Positions 61,492 to 63,448 of a DNA stretch of 63,448 bases are shown piece after piece. The notes below the pieces were generated by a model. That model saw only the letters and a list, made by a program, of their open reading frames with translations, searched no databases and was not told the DNA's origin. The position numbers and the translations under genes are program-made. The DNA is taken from assembly GCF_002067035.1 (NCBI RefSeq), contig NZ_MVQB01000059.1, positions 1 to 63,448 on the forward strand, read 5' to 3'. The DNA is from Methanoregula sp. PtaB.Bin085 (GTDB lineage: Archaea; Halobacteriota; Methanomicrobia; Methanomicrobiales; Methanospirillaceae). The stretch's first letter is position 1; every line of letters starts with the position of its first letter.

Positions 61492-62437
61492 CCTTTACTT
61501 TTCCGAAGAGGAGATCTTCCTCAAGAAAGTCCAGGATTTTCTCTCAGCAACAGATTGTGAAGTTCTGATAATCTCCCCGTACATTAAAACTGATGTTCTT
61601 GATATTCTTTTAAAAAAATGTTCGGCAAAAATCAACATTATCACAACCTGGAAACTTCGGGATCTCCAGTTAGGAGCATCCGAACTCGATTTGTATCAGT
61701 ATTGTAAAAAGAGGGGAATTTTTCTCTATCTCAATCCCCGAATCCATCTGAAAGCGTTTGTGAATAATTATTCAACATGCATTTTCGGGAGTGCGAATAT
61801 TTCAAAAAAGGGATTTGCACTCGTCGCCGATCATAATTATGAGCTAGATGGAGAAGTCGAAATTATTGACGCTGAGACTATTATAAGATTTAAAAAGATT
61901 CTGAATGAGTCGATTCTTGTCAATGATGAAATCTATAAAATATACCTGGATGCCGTAAAAAGGTTAGAACCATTACCAGAACTGGATGAACCAGACATCT
62001 CTTCATTACCCCGGAAATCGGAATTCCTTATCTCGGCTCTTCCTATGAGTTATGACATCAAGGAGTTATTCGAAATTTATTCGAATAAATTCGAGCATGA
62101 ATCTGAAGAAAAAAGAGAATGTGCAATCCACGATATTATACTCTATAACCTTCCTCCAAACCTTGAATATCAAAAATTCCGGAATATACTTAAAGAACGT
62201 TTTTTTTCGTCGAAGTTTATCCAACGATTACTGGAATTCATTACAGATAATGGCCGTTATTTCGGTGAAGTAAAAGAATGGATTCAGAAAAATTGTGAGG
62301 ATGTTCCGGTTCCGAGCAGAAGAGATTTGACTGGGAATATTCAGGTGTTATACAAATGGATCGCAGATTTAAGTGATGGAGAATATAAGGTTGACCGGCC
62401 TCGTCATTCAGAACGGCTTTACCGGGTGAAAAAATGA
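61484..62437 (+). CDS. phospholipase D-like nuclease with one HKD motif
   Basis: A 317-residue protein. The PLD domain at about residues 20-150 has a single HKD-type motif, His88-x-Lys90 in PRIHLKAFV and GSAN (102-105), so it should work as a dimer with one motif from each chain, as in several restriction nucleases. The C-terminal 170 residues are helical and unrecognised, perhaps for partner binding. ATG 61484 has GGAGGAG directly upstream. Its stop overlaps the next start as ATGA. It is the probable DNA-cutting subunit. Confidence 0.82.
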   Translation: MSDLYFSEEEIFLKKVQDFLSATDCEVLIISPYIKTDVLDILLKKCSAKINIITTWKLRDLQLGASELDLYQYCKKRGIFLYLNPRIHLKAFVNNYSTCIFGSANISKKGFALVADHNYELDGEVEIIDAETIIRFKKILNESILVNDEIYKIYLDAVKRLEPLPELDEPDISSLPRKSEFLISALPMSYDIKELFEIYSNKFEHESEEKRECAIHDIILYNLPPNLEYQKFRNILKERFFSSKFIQRLLEFITDNGRYFGEVKEWIQKNCEDVPVPSRRDLTGNIQVLYKWIADLSDGEYKVDRPRHSERLYRVKK

Positions 62438-63246
62438 TGGATGCAGATGATGCAGGAAAACATCTGGAGAATATTAAAACCGGGATCTCCGTTGAGATTA
62501 TTCTGAAGGAGGATCGATCAGGTAAAAATCCCATTCAGGGGATTGTCAGTGAAATTCTCACGCATTCTTCATTTCATCCTCATGGGATCATGGTCCGTTT
62601 GGAGGATGGAAAGATCGGACGCGTTCAGAAGATTCTTTCAGAAATCTCTTCGACAATACTTGTTAAACCCCCAGTAGTAAACAATGAAATCGATTTTACC
62701 GAACTCGTGAAAAATGGAGAGAATGAATTTGTAGAGTTTAAATCAAGTGCTCTTTGGAGTAAAAATCTGAATGAACAACAACTCAAGGATCCAAATGCAT
62801 CCCCAGATATTCGGAAGTTTGGTCGAGAGGCTTCACGAGCAATTATCGGTAAAACAATTGCCGGTTTTATGAATACCCATGGCGGGAATCTGATAATCGG
62901 TATCAAAGAAAATAAAACAAAAAAACCTGATGAAATCATTGGCATAGAGAGTGAGTTTGGTAAACTCGAAGATCCATGTTCTGATGGATATCGTCGAATG
63001 GTTGTTGACAGCATTATTCGAAAATATTTCCCGTCGGAAATTTTCAACCACTTTAGTGATTACCTTAAGATAACATTCCCAGAAATCGAAGGTAAGATTG
63101 TTTGTTGGATTCAGATTCAAAGATCAAAAATCCCAGTGTTTCTAACGATCCGAAATGAAGAGTATTTTTTCATTCGGCTAGATGCAGAAACACGAGAATT
63201 GGATGGGAAACAGATGGGGGAGTATTGTGCAAAAAAATTTAATTAA
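62434..63246 (+). CDS. YwbE (DUF2196) domain fused to AlbA_2/Schlafen-like domain
   Basis: A 270-residue protein. Residues 12-67 (GISVEIILKEDRSGKNPIQG ... FHPHGIMVRLEDGKIGRVQ) match the small YwbE family (DUF2196), normally a separate protein of about 65 residues. Residues 86-270 form an AlbA_2 domain, related to the Schlafen core: FVEFKSSALW near 99, then GKTIAGFMNTHGGNLIIGI (139-157). The AlbA_2 fold binds nucleotide or nucleic acid, and in Schlafens it can cut RNA. The fusion of the two is unusual to me. It closes the operon, four bases after the PLD gene starts to end. Confidence 0.72.
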   Translation: MMDADDAGKHLENIKTGISVEIILKEDRSGKNPIQGIVSEILTHSSFHPHGIMVRLEDGKIGRVQKILSEISSTILVKPPVVNNEIDFTELVKNGENEFVEFKSSALWSKNLNEQQLKDPNASPDIRKFGREASRAIIGKTIAGFMNTHGGNLIIGIKENKTKKPDEIIGIESEFGKLEDPCSDGYRRMVVDSIIRKYFPSEIFNHFSDYLKITFPEIEGKIVCWIQIQRSKIPVFLTIRNEEYFFIRLDAETRELDGKQMGEYCAKKFN

Positions 63247-63282
63247 AAAGATTTTTTATTGTTAAGTTCCTTCGTCTAATAT

Positions 63283-63387
63283 ATGGCTGCATTACAAGAA
63301 ATTCAAAAACAAGCCGCTGCCGAAGATATTGTAATCGAGCGCTTTTTTAATAACGGAACTCCTTTAGCAGTCCCAGTACTTCACTAA
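63283..63387 (+). CDS. short ORF at the right edge
   Basis: A 34-codon frame, starting MAALQEIQKQAAAEDI and ending in TAA at 63385-63387, in the AT-rich tail after the operon. No ribosome-binding site is clear and no family fits. It could be the cut-off start of a gene, a leader or noise. The bases up to 63448 hold nothing else I can support. Confidence 0.2.
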   Translation: MAALQEIQKQAAAEDIVIERFFNNGTPLAVPVLH

Positions 63388-63448
63388 TTTTTAGCTCGGG
63401 CTGAGAGAACAGTAAGATCTAAATAGTCGGCGGGCGCCGAATATGCTC

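Overview
The window looks like a chromosome segment of a methanogenic archaeon, most likely of the order Methanomicrobiales. Archaeal informational genes (GatD/GatE amidotransferase, large-subunit protein L10e, diphthamide synthase Dph6) sit among archaeal-only families (DUF2070, DUF555/UPF0212). Shine-Dalgarno motifs of the GGAGG/GGTGA type precede many starts, ATGA/TGATG overlaps link co-directional genes, and the core codons are GC-rich. The order assignment is inference.

Layout. 0-2.5 kb: a tRNA-Gln(UUG), a two-helix K+ channel and a truncated TnpB remnant. 2.5-7.6 kb: a minus-strand conserved cluster (DUF555, PfkB kinase, Dph6, DUF2070), a nitroreductase and small conserved proteins. 7.6-13.1 kb: a minus-strand run of HTH regulator, argH, gatD, gatE. 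GatDE makes Gln-tRNA(Gln) by amidating Glu-tRNA(Gln), and the tRNA-Gln is in the same window. gatD appears to start at AUA. 13.1-17.8 kb: a divergent SsuABC-type ABC importer, L10e with an unusual Ala/Pro/Lys tail, and a ProC-like reductase.

17.9-39.3 kb is a cell-surface region: PEGA, beta-helix, NHL, DUF2341 and TIG proteins, many lipoproteins, a PAS histidine kinase and a large metalloprotease with thrombospondin type-3 repeats. Two giant beta-helix proteins are neighbouring paralogs. One lipoprotein gene is cut by an in-frame TGA. 39.4-45.1 kb holds an acetoacetate-decarboxylase-like gene with two paralogous SDRs, an internally duplicated membrane protein, a repeat-rich gap and an APH-fold kinase.

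45.3-53.3 kb is accessory: MntA/HepT and VapB/VapC toxin-antitoxin pairs, a Fic protein, an overlapping trio of unknown small genes, and two direct copies of a 174-bp repeat. A family of REP-like hairpins with conserved shoulders and varying but still paired stems is scattered from 20 to 44 kb.

53.5-63.3 kb is a visibly AT-richer probable defence island. It holds a PD-(D/E)XK nuclease fused to a DUF2075 helicase-like ATPase, a DUF3883 nuclease-like protein, a divergent XRE regulator, and a tightly overlapping four-gene operon: GHKL (MORC/Hsp90-like) ATPase, SF2 helicase, single-HKD PLD nuclease, and a YwbE-AlbA_2 (Schlafen-like) fusion. I do not recognise this four-gene set as a named system. 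It is the best candidate for an undescribed biological system in the window.
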